Shown piece after piece: positions 17,917 through 26,620 of a DNA stretch of 64,000 bases. Position 1 is the first letter of the stretch. Each line of letters starts with the position of its first letter. The notes beneath the pieces are model-generated. The model saw only the letters and a list, made by a program, of their open reading frames with translations, did no database searches and had not been told where the DNA came from. The stretch is taken from the NCBI RefSeq assembly GCF_016904945.1, contig NZ_JADIKF010000032.1, positions 1 to 64,000 on the forward strand. Reading direction: 5' to 3'. The DNA comes from Dyella mobilis (lineage in GTDB: Bacteria > Pseudomonadota > Gammaproteobacteria > Xanthomonadales > Rhodanobacteraceae). A program made the position numbers and the translations under genes.

Positions 17917-19740
17917 ATGTCCAGCCCGCCACCCGAACTGCTCGATACCATGCAGCACATCGGTGGGCTGCTGAAGCGCGGCGATCTGCGCGGCGCGCAC
18001 GACCGGCTGCAGGCGGTGGTCGAAGCACATCCCGATTACGCCGAGGCATTGCGCCTGCTTGGCGGCGTGCGGCAAAGCTTTGGCGAAACGGACAGTGCCG
18101 AGGCGTTGTTGCGCAAGGCGATGGCGCTCGACCCCGGCTGGGGACCCACCTTGTTTACGCTCGGCGAATTGCTGCTGCAGCGCGGGCGTTCCGACGAAGC
18201 GGTGCCGCTGCTGAAGCGAGCGGCGCAACGCATGCCCCAAGCGGCGCTGCTGCTGGCACGCCATTACAACGATCGGCAGCAACCGGCGGAAGCACTCGCC
18301 GTTGCCGCCCCTCTGTGCGAGGCCGGTCAGCTGCAGCCTGACCTGGTGACCCAGCACGTCGCCGCGCTGAGTGCACTGGGACGCCAGGACGAAGCCGTGG
18401 CGCTTTATCGCCGGTTCGCCGACGCCGCCCCCGACCATCCCGCTGCCATGCATGCGCTGGCCATTGCACTGGGCGCCGCCAATCAGCACACGGAAGCCGA
18501 ACGCACCGCGCGGCATGCACTGAATCGCGGACATCGCAGCGCCGCCGTCTATTTCACTCAGGCCAGCAGCTTGGTGACGCTAGGCGATTTCGAAGCGGCC
18601 GAAACGGCACTGCGCGAATGCCTGCGCCTGGAACCGCGACACCTGGATGCGCACGATCATCTGGCACGGCTGGTGTGGATGCGCACCGGCGATGCCGCGC
18701 AGGCCACCGCCGCACTCGATCAAACGCTGCAAGGTGCTCCGGGAGACGAAGCACTGCTCGCCGCGAAAGCCGCGGTGTTGCAAGGCGCGGACGACGTGCG
18801 CGGTGCCTATGCATGCCTGGCCGCAGCGGCCGCGCGCCCCCACGCGAGTCCGGCACTGTTGGTTCGTGCAGGGCTCGCCGCACTGGAATTCGATCCGGCA
18901 ACGGCATTGACGCTGGCCGAACGCGCACTGCAACTCTCGCCAAACGCCACGCCGTCGCGCACCCTGCTCACCGCCTCATTGCTTGGCATCGGCGATGCGC
19001 GCCGTGCTCTGGAACATGCAGAGCTGCTGCTATCGGCCGCGCCCGACGATCAATACCTGATCGCGCTGCAAACCACCGCTTGGCGCATGCTCGGCGACGC
19101 GCGCTACGACGTCTGGTGCAACTATCCGCAACGGGTGCGTCCGCGGCGGCTGCAGGCACCGCCGGCGTGGCAGGATCTGGCCGGCTTCCTCGCCGACCTC
19201 AAGCGCAGCCTGCAACGTTTGCATCAACGGCACGATCATCCCTTGCTGTTCCAATCATTGCGCCGCGGCACCGAGACCACCGGCGACCTGACCCGTGAAC
19301 AGGACCCGGTGATCCAGGCGCTGTTCAACGCTTTCGACGCCCCGATCCGCGACTATCTCGCCTATATCGGCACCGGCAACGATCCGCTGCGCCGTCGCAA
19401 CCGCGGCACATACCAATACAACGGCGGCTGGTCGGTGCGGTTGCGCAGCGCGGGTTATCACACCAACCACGTACATCCGCGCGGCTGGCTCTCTTCGGCG
19501 TTCTACGTCGACCTTCCGGAGGGCATGGCCGGCAATGCGACGTCGCAAGAGGGCTGCCTGGCCTTCGGCGAACCAGGCATGCCGACTGCGCCGCCGTTGC
19601 CCGTACAGCACGTCGTTCGCCCGGAGCCCGGCATGCTGGTGCTGTTCCCGTCGTATTTCTGGCACGGCACCCTGCCATTCCACAGCACGCAGACCCGGCT
19701 TACGGTGGCTTTCGACGTGGTACCGGAGCGTGAGCGATGA
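17917..19740 (+). CDS. TPR-repeat protein with C-terminal 2OG-Fe(II) oxygenase domain
   Basis: 607-residue protein with no signal peptide. Residues about 10-440 are helical TPR-like repeats (for example SAEALLRKAMALDPGWGPTLFTLGELLLQRG). The C-terminal region has the features of the putative 2OG-Fe(II) oxygenase family PF13759: YHTNHVHPRGWLSSAFYVDLP, a second His in FWHGTLPFH, and a downstream Arg (TQTRLTVAFDVV) for 2-oxoglutarate. The substrate is unknown; in this family a protein or small-molecule hydroxylation is the usual guess. It sits between two paralogous secreted GH65 genes, 28 bp after the first, suggesting co-transcription. The ATG at 17917 is used; upstream frame overlaps the GH65 gene. 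Confidence 0.8.
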   Translation: MSSPPPELLDTMQHIGGLLKRGDLRGAHDRLQAVVEAHPDYAEALRLLGGVRQSFGETDSAEALLRKAMALDPGWGPTLFTLGELLLQRGRSDEAVPLLKRAAQRMPQAALLLARHYNDRQQPAEALAVAAPLCEAGQLQPDLVTQHVAALSALGRQDEAVALYRRFADAAPDHPAAMHALAIALGAANQHTEAERTARHALNRGHRSAAVYFTQASSLVTLGDFEAAETALRECLRLEPRHLDAHDHLARLVWMRTGDAAQATAALDQTLQGAPGDEALLAAKAAVLQGADDVRGAYACLAAAAARPHASPALLVRAGLAALEFDPATALTLAERALQLSPNATPSRTLLTASLLGIGDARRALEHAELLLSAAPDDQYLIALQTTAWRMLGDARYDVWCNYPQRVRPRRLQAPPAWQDLAGFLADLKRSLQRLHQRHDHPLLFQSLRRGTETTGDLTREQDPVIQALFNAFDAPIRDYLAYIGTGNDPLRRRNRGTYQYNGGWSVRLRSAGYHTNHVHPRGWLSSAFYVDLPEGMAGNATSQEGCLAFGEPGMPTAPPLPVQHVVRPEPGMLVLFPSYFWHGTLPFHSTQTRLTVAFDVVPERER

Positions 19741-19890
19741 AACGCCGCCCAGGCTGTTTTGCAATCACCTCGACGTCCAAATCCCGCATCGGCGCCGTTG
19801 GCCGCCCTGGTGCACGAGGCACTGTAACGGCAACATCACACAGGCCGGCCACCATGCGCGGCCTGTCGAATGCAGCCTTGCGGAGTCGTG

Positions 19891-22164
19891 ATGAGATTTG
19901 AGCGTAACCAGTCGGCCAGTTTCGCAACCCTCGTTCTCGGTTGCGTGTTTGCATCGTGCGCGTGGGGCGCAACCGATCCCAGCTTCCTGTTGGGCGCGTC
20001 CGATGGCAGTCTGCCCGGCTATTTTCCGGGCGAGCTGGCCAACGGCTACGTCTCCACGCTGACCGCGCCGCGCGGCACCGAAGGCAATCTTTCCTATGTG
20101 GTCGCCTTCATGGACCGCACCCAGGGCGACGTCTCGCGCCCCGCGGCCATACCGGGCTGGACCGGCATCGACTACAGCACCGGGCCTTCGCGCAGGGGGC
20201 AGGCATGGCTCAACCAGGCCAGCCTCGATCCGGCGCACTTCCAGCACTACGGGCAGTTGCTGGACATGTACAACGGCGTGCTGACCACTCACTACCGCTA
20301 CATCGACGGACCGAAATCGACCCAGGTCAGCGTCGCCACACTGGTCAGCCAGGCCTCGCCGCACCTGGCCGCCAGCCAGTTGTCGATCACCCCGGATTTC
20401 GATGGCGAGGTGGAGCTGTCCTTTACCCTGGATCTGTGGGCGCCGCATCAGCCGCGTCTTGCGCTGGCCAAACTGGATGGCCAGCAGATGCAGGAGGCCG
20501 TTGCCGCCAACAATCTGGCCTTGCAGGCCAGCGCACCCGCAACGCCCGATCGCGCGGCGCTGTGGTATCACGGCGACACCCGCGTAGTCGCCAGCGGGGG
20601 CGATACCAAGACCTTGACGCTGTGGCTGGATGGGCAGGCCGAACGTGGGGCGAAGATGGCTCAGGCCGTCGCCATCGCCCTGCCTGCGGGCATGCAAGCC
20701 AGCGACGTGCAGTTGCAAAAGAGTGAGTATCGGCTTGCGCTCAAACTGCGCGTTGCCGTGCAACGCGGACACAGTTACGCCTTCACCAAATATGTCGCGA
20801 TCTCGCGCGACCATTGGGGCGGCGACGCCAAGCAGGATCTTGCCCTGGTCACCGCCGCGCGCACGAACGGGTATGACGACCTGCTAAACCGGCACGAAAC
20901 GGCCTGGCATGCCTTGTGGCAATCGGATATCGCCATTCAAGGCGATCCGCAGGCGCAGTTGATGGTGCATTCGGACCTCTATTACCTGCTGGCCAATTCC
21001 ACTCCCGATACCGCCTGGCCGATCGGCGCCTGCGGCCTCACCCCCGGCTATACCGGGCACGTGTTCTGGGACGGCGATGCCTGGATCTTTCCCGCGCTGC
21101 TCCTGCTGCATCCCGAACGCGCCAAGTCATTGGTGATGTTCCGCGCCAACACGCTCAAGCAGGCGCAGGAGCGAGCACATGCGCGCGGCCTGCAAGGCGC
21201 GATGTATCCGTGGGAAGCCGATCCGGATGATGGCACTTCGCAAACGCCGCACTTCGCGTCCGTGCTGGACGAGCGCGAGATTCACGTCAACGCCGATATC
21301 GCCATCGCGCAATGGCAGTATTACCTGGCCACCCAGGATCGCGACTGGCTGCAGCACTACGGTTGGCCGGTGATTCGCGCCGTTGCCGATTTCTGGGCCC
21401 ACCGCGCCACCTACAATGCGAGCCAGCACCGCTACGACATCCAGCACGTCACCTCGGTCGATGAGGATTACAGCGACGTGCCCAACGACACCTTCACCAA
21501 TGCGTCGGCGCGCAAGGCTCTGGATATCGCCACGGCTGCCGCAACGGTGCTGAATGAAAAGCCCGACCCGCATTGGGCCGAGGTTGCGAAGGGCCTGTAC
21601 CTGCCGTTCGCGCAACAGGATGGGCACTATCTGGATTTCGATCCGTCGGTACCGCACGACCTCGACTCCTGGGGCGCCAGTTCGCTGCCCAAGCTGTCGA
21701 TGCCGTCGCTGGACTTGCCGATGGATCCCGAGGTGCGCCAACGCAACTACGCCTACGCCATAGCGGCCATCGCGCATTCGCGTCACGACCCGAACAGCAT
21801 GGGCTTCGCGCCGCTGTCGATCGCTGCCGCCACCGCCGGCGACGAGAAAGAGGCCACGGCGTGGTTCCAACGCTTCCTGGTCGGCCACGTGCTCAAGGCG
21901 CCCTTCAACGTGCGCACTGAAACCGCCACCAACAACACCGGCTATTTCATGACCGCCAGCGGCGGCATGCTGCAGAACATCCTGTTCGGGTTCACCGGCC
22001 TGCGCATCGAACAGGACGGACTGGTGCAGGCCTATCCGCCCATGCTGCCAGCCGGATGGAACGCGCTGACGCTCAAGCACATCAGTTTTCGCGGCGAACA
22101 CTACGACGTCGAACTGCGTCGCGATGCGCAGGGCAAGGTCAGCCTGACGCGCCACGGATCATGA
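19891..22164 (+). CDS. Secreted GH65-type alpha-glucoside hydrolase, copy 2
   Basis: 757-residue paralogue of the protein encoded at 15642, sharing collinear blocks such as ATDPSFLL, ANGY-ST-TAPRGTE, PGHxFWD-D-W, HPERAK, GxMYPWEADP and REIHVNADIAIAQWQYYLA. The signal peptide is VLGCVFASCAWG-AT. The acid motif is HVTSVDEDYSDV (Glu525), differing from copy 1 in two flanking positions, and the second acidic motif FNVRTET is retained (Glu677). These differences may reflect a different linkage preference. The ATG at 19891 directly follows GTG with a GGAG 6-9 bp upstream. Located 150 bp after the TPR-oxygenase gene and 64 bp before the trehalase. Confidence 0.85.
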   Translation: MRFERNQSASFATLVLGCVFASCAWGATDPSFLLGASDGSLPGYFPGELANGYVSTLTAPRGTEGNLSYVVAFMDRTQGDVSRPAAIPGWTGIDYSTGPSRRGQAWLNQASLDPAHFQHYGQLLDMYNGVLTTHYRYIDGPKSTQVSVATLVSQASPHLAASQLSITPDFDGEVELSFTLDLWAPHQPRLALAKLDGQQMQEAVAANNLALQASAPATPDRAALWYHGDTRVVASGGDTKTLTLWLDGQAERGAKMAQAVAIALPAGMQASDVQLQKSEYRLALKLRVAVQRGHSYAFTKYVAISRDHWGGDAKQDLALVTAARTNGYDDLLNRHETAWHALWQSDIAIQGDPQAQLMVHSDLYYLLANSTPDTAWPIGACGLTPGYTGHVFWDGDAWIFPALLLLHPERAKSLVMFRANTLKQAQERAHARGLQGAMYPWEADPDDGTSQTPHFASVLDEREIHVNADIAIAQWQYYLATQDRDWLQHYGWPVIRAVADFWAHRATYNASQHRYDIQHVTSVDEDYSDVPNDTFTNASARKALDIATAAATVLNEKPDPHWAEVAKGLYLPFAQQDGHYLDFDPSVPHDLDSWGASSLPKLSMPSLDLPMDPEVRQRNYAYAIAAIAHSRHDPNSMGFAPLSIAAATAGDEKEATAWFQRFLVGHVLKAPFNVRTETATNNTGYFMTASGGMLQNILFGFTGLRIEQDGLVQAYPPMLPAGWNALTLKHISFRGEHYDVELRRDAQGKVSLTRHGS

Positions 22165-22228
22165 AACGCCGCATCACGTGATCGACCTGCCGCCCACGCC
22201 GTGTCGATGCACTTACCGGGGAACCGCC

Positions 22229-23884
22229 ATGAAAAAAAGCATTCGCAGCCTCGCCCTGATCCTTTCCGCAACCCTGGTTGCGACCGCCATGGCCGCGCAA
22301 CCGGACCCTGCAAAGACACGCACCTATATCGATCACGCCTGGACCACGCTGACGCGCTCGCAGGACAACTGCTACGCACTCGCCGATCCAAAGATAAACG
22401 GACGTCCCGTGATCTATGTGCCGGCGCAATTCACGGCGCCGGCATCGCTCGCGCAGACGGCGAAGCGCTGCAACGTGGATATTCACCCGTTGCCGCGCGT
22501 GATCGACCGGCTCGGCGATGTCGATGCAACCAAGCTGCCGGTACAGGGCCTTTTGTACTTGCCGCATCCCTATGTCGTGCCGGGCGGTTTCTTCAACGAG
22601 ATGTACGGCTGGGACAGCTACTTCATCGTGCTGGGACTGGTGGCCGACCATCGCACCGAACTGGCGCGCGACATGACCGAGAACGCGCTGTTCGAAGTGC
22701 AGTATTACGGCGGAGTGCTCAACGCCAACCGCAGCTATTACCTGAGCCGGTCGCAGCCGCCATTCCTCAGCGCGATGATGGTGGCCGTGCTCGATGATCC
22801 GGCCAGCTTCCGCAGTGCCGACGAGAAAAAGGCGTGGCTGGAAAAAGCCTATCCGCTGGCGGTGCGCAACCACGACATCTGGACGCGCCCGGAACACCAG
22901 GCCGGACATACCGGCCTTGCCCGCTACTACGACCTGGGCAGCGGCCCCGTGCTGGAAGCGCAGGACAGCGAGTTCTATCGCGGCGTGATCAAATGGTTGA
23001 TCGCCCATCCCGATCAAGATCCCGGTTACCTCGTCAAAGGCTCCAAAAATCCGGACGATGCCGAGGCGGCAAAGCTGAAGACGACGAGCTGCGACGTGCG
23101 CGCATCGAAGGTTTGCCTGGGCAACTGGGTGGACGGCTACCGCTTGACCGCCGACTACTATCACGGCGACCGCGCCATGCGCGAATCCGGTTTCGACACT
23201 AATTCCCACTTCGGCCCGTTCGGCGGCTCCACTCATCATTACGCGACGGTGGATCTCAACAGCCTGCTCTATCGCTACGAACTGGACCTGCACGATTTCG
23301 CCCTGCAACTGGGCAAGACCGCCGACGCCGAGCATTGGGCGCAGGCAGCCGCCGCGCGCAAGGCTGCGATGAACCAGTACCTGTGGCGCCCGGAGCTGGG
23401 CATGTATCGGGACTACGACTTCGTCGCCGGCAAACCCTCCGATGCGCCGTACATCACCACGTTCTATCCGCTGTGGGCCGGCGCGGCATCCGCCGAGCAA
23501 GCCGCGGCAGTGCGCAAAACGCTGCCCATCTTCGAATTGCCGGGCGGACTGGCCATGGATAATCGTCCCAGCGGCACGCAATGGGACAGCCCGTTTGGCT
23601 GGGCACCCACCAACTGGCTGGCGATCCGCGGACTGGATGCCTACGGCTTCCACGACGACGCACGCCGCCTGGCCGCCAAGTTCGACGCCACCGTCGACCG
23701 CAGCTTCGCCGCCGACGGCACCATCCGCGAGAAATACAACATGGCGCTGGGCAATGCGGACGTGAAAGTCAGCGCGGGCTACACCACCAACGTGATCGGT
23801 TTCGGCTGGACCAATGGGGTGTATTTGAAGTTGCAGGAGATATTGAAGGGCACAGATACCAAGCAACCGACGACGGCGCAGTAA
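22229..23884 (+). CDS. treA: Periplasmic alpha,alpha-trehalase (GH37)
   Basis: 551-residue GH37 trehalase that hydrolyses trehalose to two glucoses. It has a signal peptide (SLALILSATLVATAMA-AQ) and both family signatures, PGGFFNEMYGWDSYF (canonical PGGRFxExYxWDxY with R replaced by F) and QWDSPFGWAP. The catalytic acid is in RESGFDTNS (Asp323) and the base in REKYNM (Glu501), as in E. coli TreA. I chose the ATG at 22229, where the signal peptide begins. Last glycosidase of the rightward cluster. Its presence makes trehalose the best supported substrate of the island, though it does not fix the specificity of the GH65 enzymes. Confidence 0.93.
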   Translation: MKKSIRSLALILSATLVATAMAAQPDPAKTRTYIDHAWTTLTRSQDNCYALADPKINGRPVIYVPAQFTAPASLAQTAKRCNVDIHPLPRVIDRLGDVDATKLPVQGLLYLPHPYVVPGGFFNEMYGWDSYFIVLGLVADHRTELARDMTENALFEVQYYGGVLNANRSYYLSRSQPPFLSAMMVAVLDDPASFRSADEKKAWLEKAYPLAVRNHDIWTRPEHQAGHTGLARYYDLGSGPVLEAQDSEFYRGVIKWLIAHPDQDPGYLVKGSKNPDDAEAAKLKTTSCDVRASKVCLGNWVDGYRLTADYYHGDRAMRESGFDTNSHFGPFGGSTHHYATVDLNSLLYRYELDLHDFALQLGKTADAEHWAQAAAARKAAMNQYLWRPELGMYRDYDFVAGKPSDAPYITTFYPLWAGAASAEQAAAVRKTLPIFELPGGLAMDNRPSGTQWDSPFGWAPTNWLAIRGLDAYGFHDDARRLAAKFDATVDRSFAADGTIREKYNMALGNADVKVSAGYTTNVIGFGWTNGVYLKLQEILKGTDTKQPTTAQ

Positions 23885-23895
23885 AGCGCTCTTCA

Positions 23896-23923
23896 CGAGC
23901 CCCTCTGTCTGGCGAGGGGCTCG
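23896..23923 (+). terminator. Hairpin just after treA
   Basis: Perfect 10-bp arms CGAGCCCCTC (23896-23905) and GAGGGGCTCG (23914-23923), 11 bp past the treA stop. There is no U-tract, so it may be a partial terminator or an RNA-stabilising stem before the esterase gene. Confidence 0.5.
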
Positions 23924-23984
23924 CCTCGGAAAGTCTTGACGCCACGGCACTCAAACCCAGTCCAATCGATGGGAGGAAAACTCC

Positions 23985-25046
23985 ATGCACGTGCGCCATC
24001 TTCGCTACGCCGCAATCGCGCTGCTGCTGTGTGCAGATGTTCACGCGCAAACCGCATCCTCCGGTTTCAAGGCCGATGGCAGCGTGACCTCACCCGCCAT
24101 CGCCATTCCCTATTCCAGCTACGCCTCGCCTGAAGCCCGCGCATTCTTCCCCAAAATGCTCGCAGCCGGAGCCAAGGCGCCACCGATCACCGCGCCGATC
24201 GAGCAAAGCCGCGCCTTCTACGAGCGGATGAACAGCGATCGCGTGGCGCGCATGGAAAAGCTTTATCCAGTGCAGATCCGCCACGAAACCATCGCCGGAG
24301 TAGGCGCCGACGTCGTGCTTCCGGCAGCAGGTGTCGCCGCGGAAAACGCGCATCGCGTACTGATCAACCTGCACGGCGGAGCGTTCCTGTGGGGTGCGCA
24401 CAGCGGCGGGCTGGTGGAATCCATCCCGATCGCCAGCGTCGGGCGCATCAAGGTGATCAGTCTCGATTACCGCCAGGGGCCCGAGCACACCTTTCCTGCC
24501 GCCAGCGACGATGTGGAAGCGGTCTACCGGGCGCTGCTCAAGCAATACGCACCTGGCCAGATCGGCATCTACGGCTGCTCGGCAGGCGGCATCCTCACCG
24601 GCGAGGCCACCGCCCGGATCATCCACGACAAGCTGCCGGTGCCTGGAGCCATCGGCACCTTCTGCGGTTCGCTCAACGACATCGACGGTGACTCCGTCTA
24701 TGTCGCGCCTTTGTTGAACGGCCAGGGCATCCCCGCCCATCCCCTGACGTTTGCCGACCTGCCCTACTTTCGCGGCGCCGATCCCCGCGACCCGCTGGTC
24801 CAGCCCGGACGGTCCGCCGCCCTGCTGGCCAGGTTTCCGCCCACTTTGCTGATTACCGGCACGCGCGACGTGACCATGAGCTCGGTGCTGCACAGCCAGG
24901 AACTGCTGGACCAGGCCGGCGTGCAGACCGAACTGCACGCCTGGGACGGCATGTGGCACTCCTTTTTTTCCGACCCGGAGCTGCCGGAATCCCGGGATGC
25001 CTACCGGGTTATCGCGCGTTTCTTCCTACACCACCTGGTGCGTTGA
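23985..25046 (+). CDS. Secreted alpha/beta-hydrolase esterase, hormone-sensitive-lipase family
   Basis: 353-residue hydrolase with signal peptide (YAAIALLLCADVHA-Q). The oxyanion motif HGGAF, nucleophile GCSAGG (Ser199), acid GTRD (Asp295) and MWH (His325) define an HSL-type (family IV) carboxylesterase. Start at 23985 has a strong GGGAGGA site. It sits between the trehalase and pilR, and may deacylate sugar substrates or act independently; the sequence does not tell. It is the last gene of the island before pilR. Confidence 0.88.
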   Translation: MHVRHLRYAAIALLLCADVHAQTASSGFKADGSVTSPAIAIPYSSYASPEARAFFPKMLAAGAKAPPITAPIEQSRAFYERMNSDRVARMEKLYPVQIRHETIAGVGADVVLPAAGVAAENAHRVLINLHGGAFLWGAHSGGLVESIPIASVGRIKVISLDYRQGPEHTFPAASDDVEAVYRALLKQYAPGQIGIYGCSAGGILTGEATARIIHDKLPVPGAIGTFCGSLNDIDGDSVYVAPLLNGQGIPAHPLTFADLPYFRGADPRDPLVQPGRSAALLARFPPTLLITGTRDVTMSSVLHSQELLDQAGVQTELHAWDGMWHSFFSDPELPESRDAYRVIARFFLHHLVR

Positions 25047-25127
25047 CGAGATGTACACGTGTTGCGCTTTGCCACTTGCAGGCGTCGCGAGTATCCTGAA
25101 CGGTAACCCATCCCTCGCCTCCGAATC

Positions 25128-26573
25128 ATGAGCCAACAGACCGTCCTGGTCATCGACGACGAACGCGACATCCGCGAACTGCTGACTATTACGCTTGGCC
25201 GCATGGACCTTAAGGTCGATGCAGTCGGCACCGTTGCCGAAGCACGCCGCGCATTAGCCGATCACCACTACGACCTCTGCTTTACCGACATGCGCCTCCC
25301 CGACGGCAGCGGCCAGGAGATCATCGAACTGATCGCGGCCGAATACGACGAAACGCCGGTGGCGATGATCACCGCCTACGGCAACGTCGACGCAGCGGTC
25401 ACCGCGCTGAAGGCTGGCGCGTTCGACTTCGTGTCCAAGCCGGTCGACATCCAGATGCTGCGCCGGCTGGTGCGCACGGCGTTGAAGCTGGCTGAGGAGA
25501 AACGCAACGGCGTCACCGCCAGCAGCGCGACCCCCGGTTCGGGCGACCGCCTGATCGGCGACTCGACGGTGATGCAGCAGGTGCGCAACACCATCGGCAA
25601 GCTCGCCCGCAACCAGGCTCCGGTGTATATCGCCGGCGAGTCGGGCGTGGGCAAGGAACTGGTCGCGCGACTGATCCACGAGCAGGGGCCGCGCGCCACC
25701 GGACCGTTCATCCCGGTCAACTGCGGTGCAATTCCTTCGGAGCTGATGGAAAGCGAGTTCTTCGGCCATCGCAAAGGCAGCTTCACCGGTGCCGTCGCCG
25801 ACAAGGAAGGCCTGTTCCAGGCTGCCCATGGCGGCACGCTGTTCCTGGATGAAGTGGCCGAGCTGCCGCTGCACATGCAGGTAAAGCTGCTGCGCGCGAT
25901 CCAGGAAAAAGCCGTGCGGCCGATCGGCGCGCGCGAGGAAATCGCCGTCGACGTGCGCATCCTGTCGGCCACTCACAAGAATCTTGCAGCGCTGGTCGAC
26001 CAGGGCCAGTTTCGCCAGGACCTGTTCTATCGCATCAACGTGATCGAACTGCGCGTGCCGCCGCTGCGCGAGCGCCGCGGCGACGTGCCGCTGCTGGCCG
26101 ACTTCGTGCTGCGCCAGCTGGCCACCAAGAGCCGTAGCGATGCGCCGGCCCGCCTGCTGCCCGAGGCAAAGCAGGCGCTGGAGGACTACGACTTCCCCGG
26201 CAACGTACGCGAACTGGAAAACATCCTGGAGCGCGCCGTGGCCATGTGCGACGGCGACCGCATCGATGCCAGCGACCTGATGCTGCCGCAGCGCCCGCAG
26301 CGCCACGGCGCAGAACAACCTGGCGCGGCCGGGCATGCGGCTCATCACGCGCCAGCCGGCGGCTTTGCCCATGCGCATCCGCCAACTGCACCGGCGCCGG
26401 CATCGACGCCCTCCAGCGAGCTTGGCCTGGACGACTACATCAGCAACCTCGAGCGCACGGCGATCATGAAGGCGCTGGAAGAATCGCGCTACAACAAGAC
26501 CGCAGCGGCGCGAAAGCTGGGCATCACCTTCCGTGCGCTGCGCTACAAACTGAAAAAGCTCGGCATCGATTGA
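25128..26573 (+). CDS. pilR: Type IV pilus response regulator PilR (sigma-54 activator)
   Basis: 481-residue NtrC-type regulator. An N-terminal receiver domain carries the phosphoacceptor Asp54 (CFTDMRLPDG). The AAA+ domain carries Walker A GESGVGKE, the sigma-54 contact loop GSFTGA (GAFTGA variant with Ser) and Walker B LFLDEVAELP. A His/Pro/Ala-rich linker leads to a Fis-type helix-turn-helix (NKTAAARKLGITFRALRYKL). It activates pilA with sigma-54. The usual pilS-pilR adjacency is broken by about 19 kb here, so pilR must have its own promoter in the 81 bp after the esterase or be read from the island. A PilR assignment rather than another NtrC-like regulator rests on overall sequence feel plus the pilS nearby. 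Confidence 0.85.
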   Translation: MSQQTVLVIDDERDIRELLTITLGRMDLKVDAVGTVAEARRALADHHYDLCFTDMRLPDGSGQEIIELIAAEYDETPVAMITAYGNVDAAVTALKAGAFDFVSKPVDIQMLRRLVRTALKLAEEKRNGVTASSATPGSGDRLIGDSTVMQQVRNTIGKLARNQAPVYIAGESGVGKELVARLIHEQGPRATGPFIPVNCGAIPSELMESEFFGHRKGSFTGAVADKEGLFQAAHGGTLFLDEVAELPLHMQVKLLRAIQEKAVRPIGAREEIAVDVRILSATHKNLAALVDQGQFRQDLFYRINVIELRVPPLRERRGDVPLLADFVLRQLATKSRSDAPARLLPEAKQALEDYDFPGNVRELENILERAVAMCDGDRIDASDLMLPQRPQRHGAEQPGAAGHAAHHAPAGGFAHAHPPTAPAPASTPSSELGLDDYISNLERTAIMKALEESRYNKTAAARKLGITFRALRYKLKKLGID

Positions 26574-26585
26574 TGCCTGCGTTGC

Positions 26586-26617
26586 GGGTTACCCCCGGAT
26601 CAAGTCCGGGGTAACCC
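26586..26617. repeat. GGGTTACCCC palindrome between convergent genes
   Basis: GGGTTACCCCCGGA, loop TCAAG, TCCGGGGTAACCC: 13-bp arms with one extra C on the left. It fills the 47-bp gap between convergent pilR and the hybrid kinase, where it can stop both. The same TCAAG-loop design recurs at 41165-41195, so it is a dispersed REP-like element. Confidence 0.75.
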
Positions 26618-26620
26618 GAT

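Noticed and set aside
6259-25127. Mobile-element boundaries of the sugar island
   Set aside because: I looked for integrases, transposases, tRNA ends and direct repeats at both junctions and found none, so transfer is only inferred from synteny.
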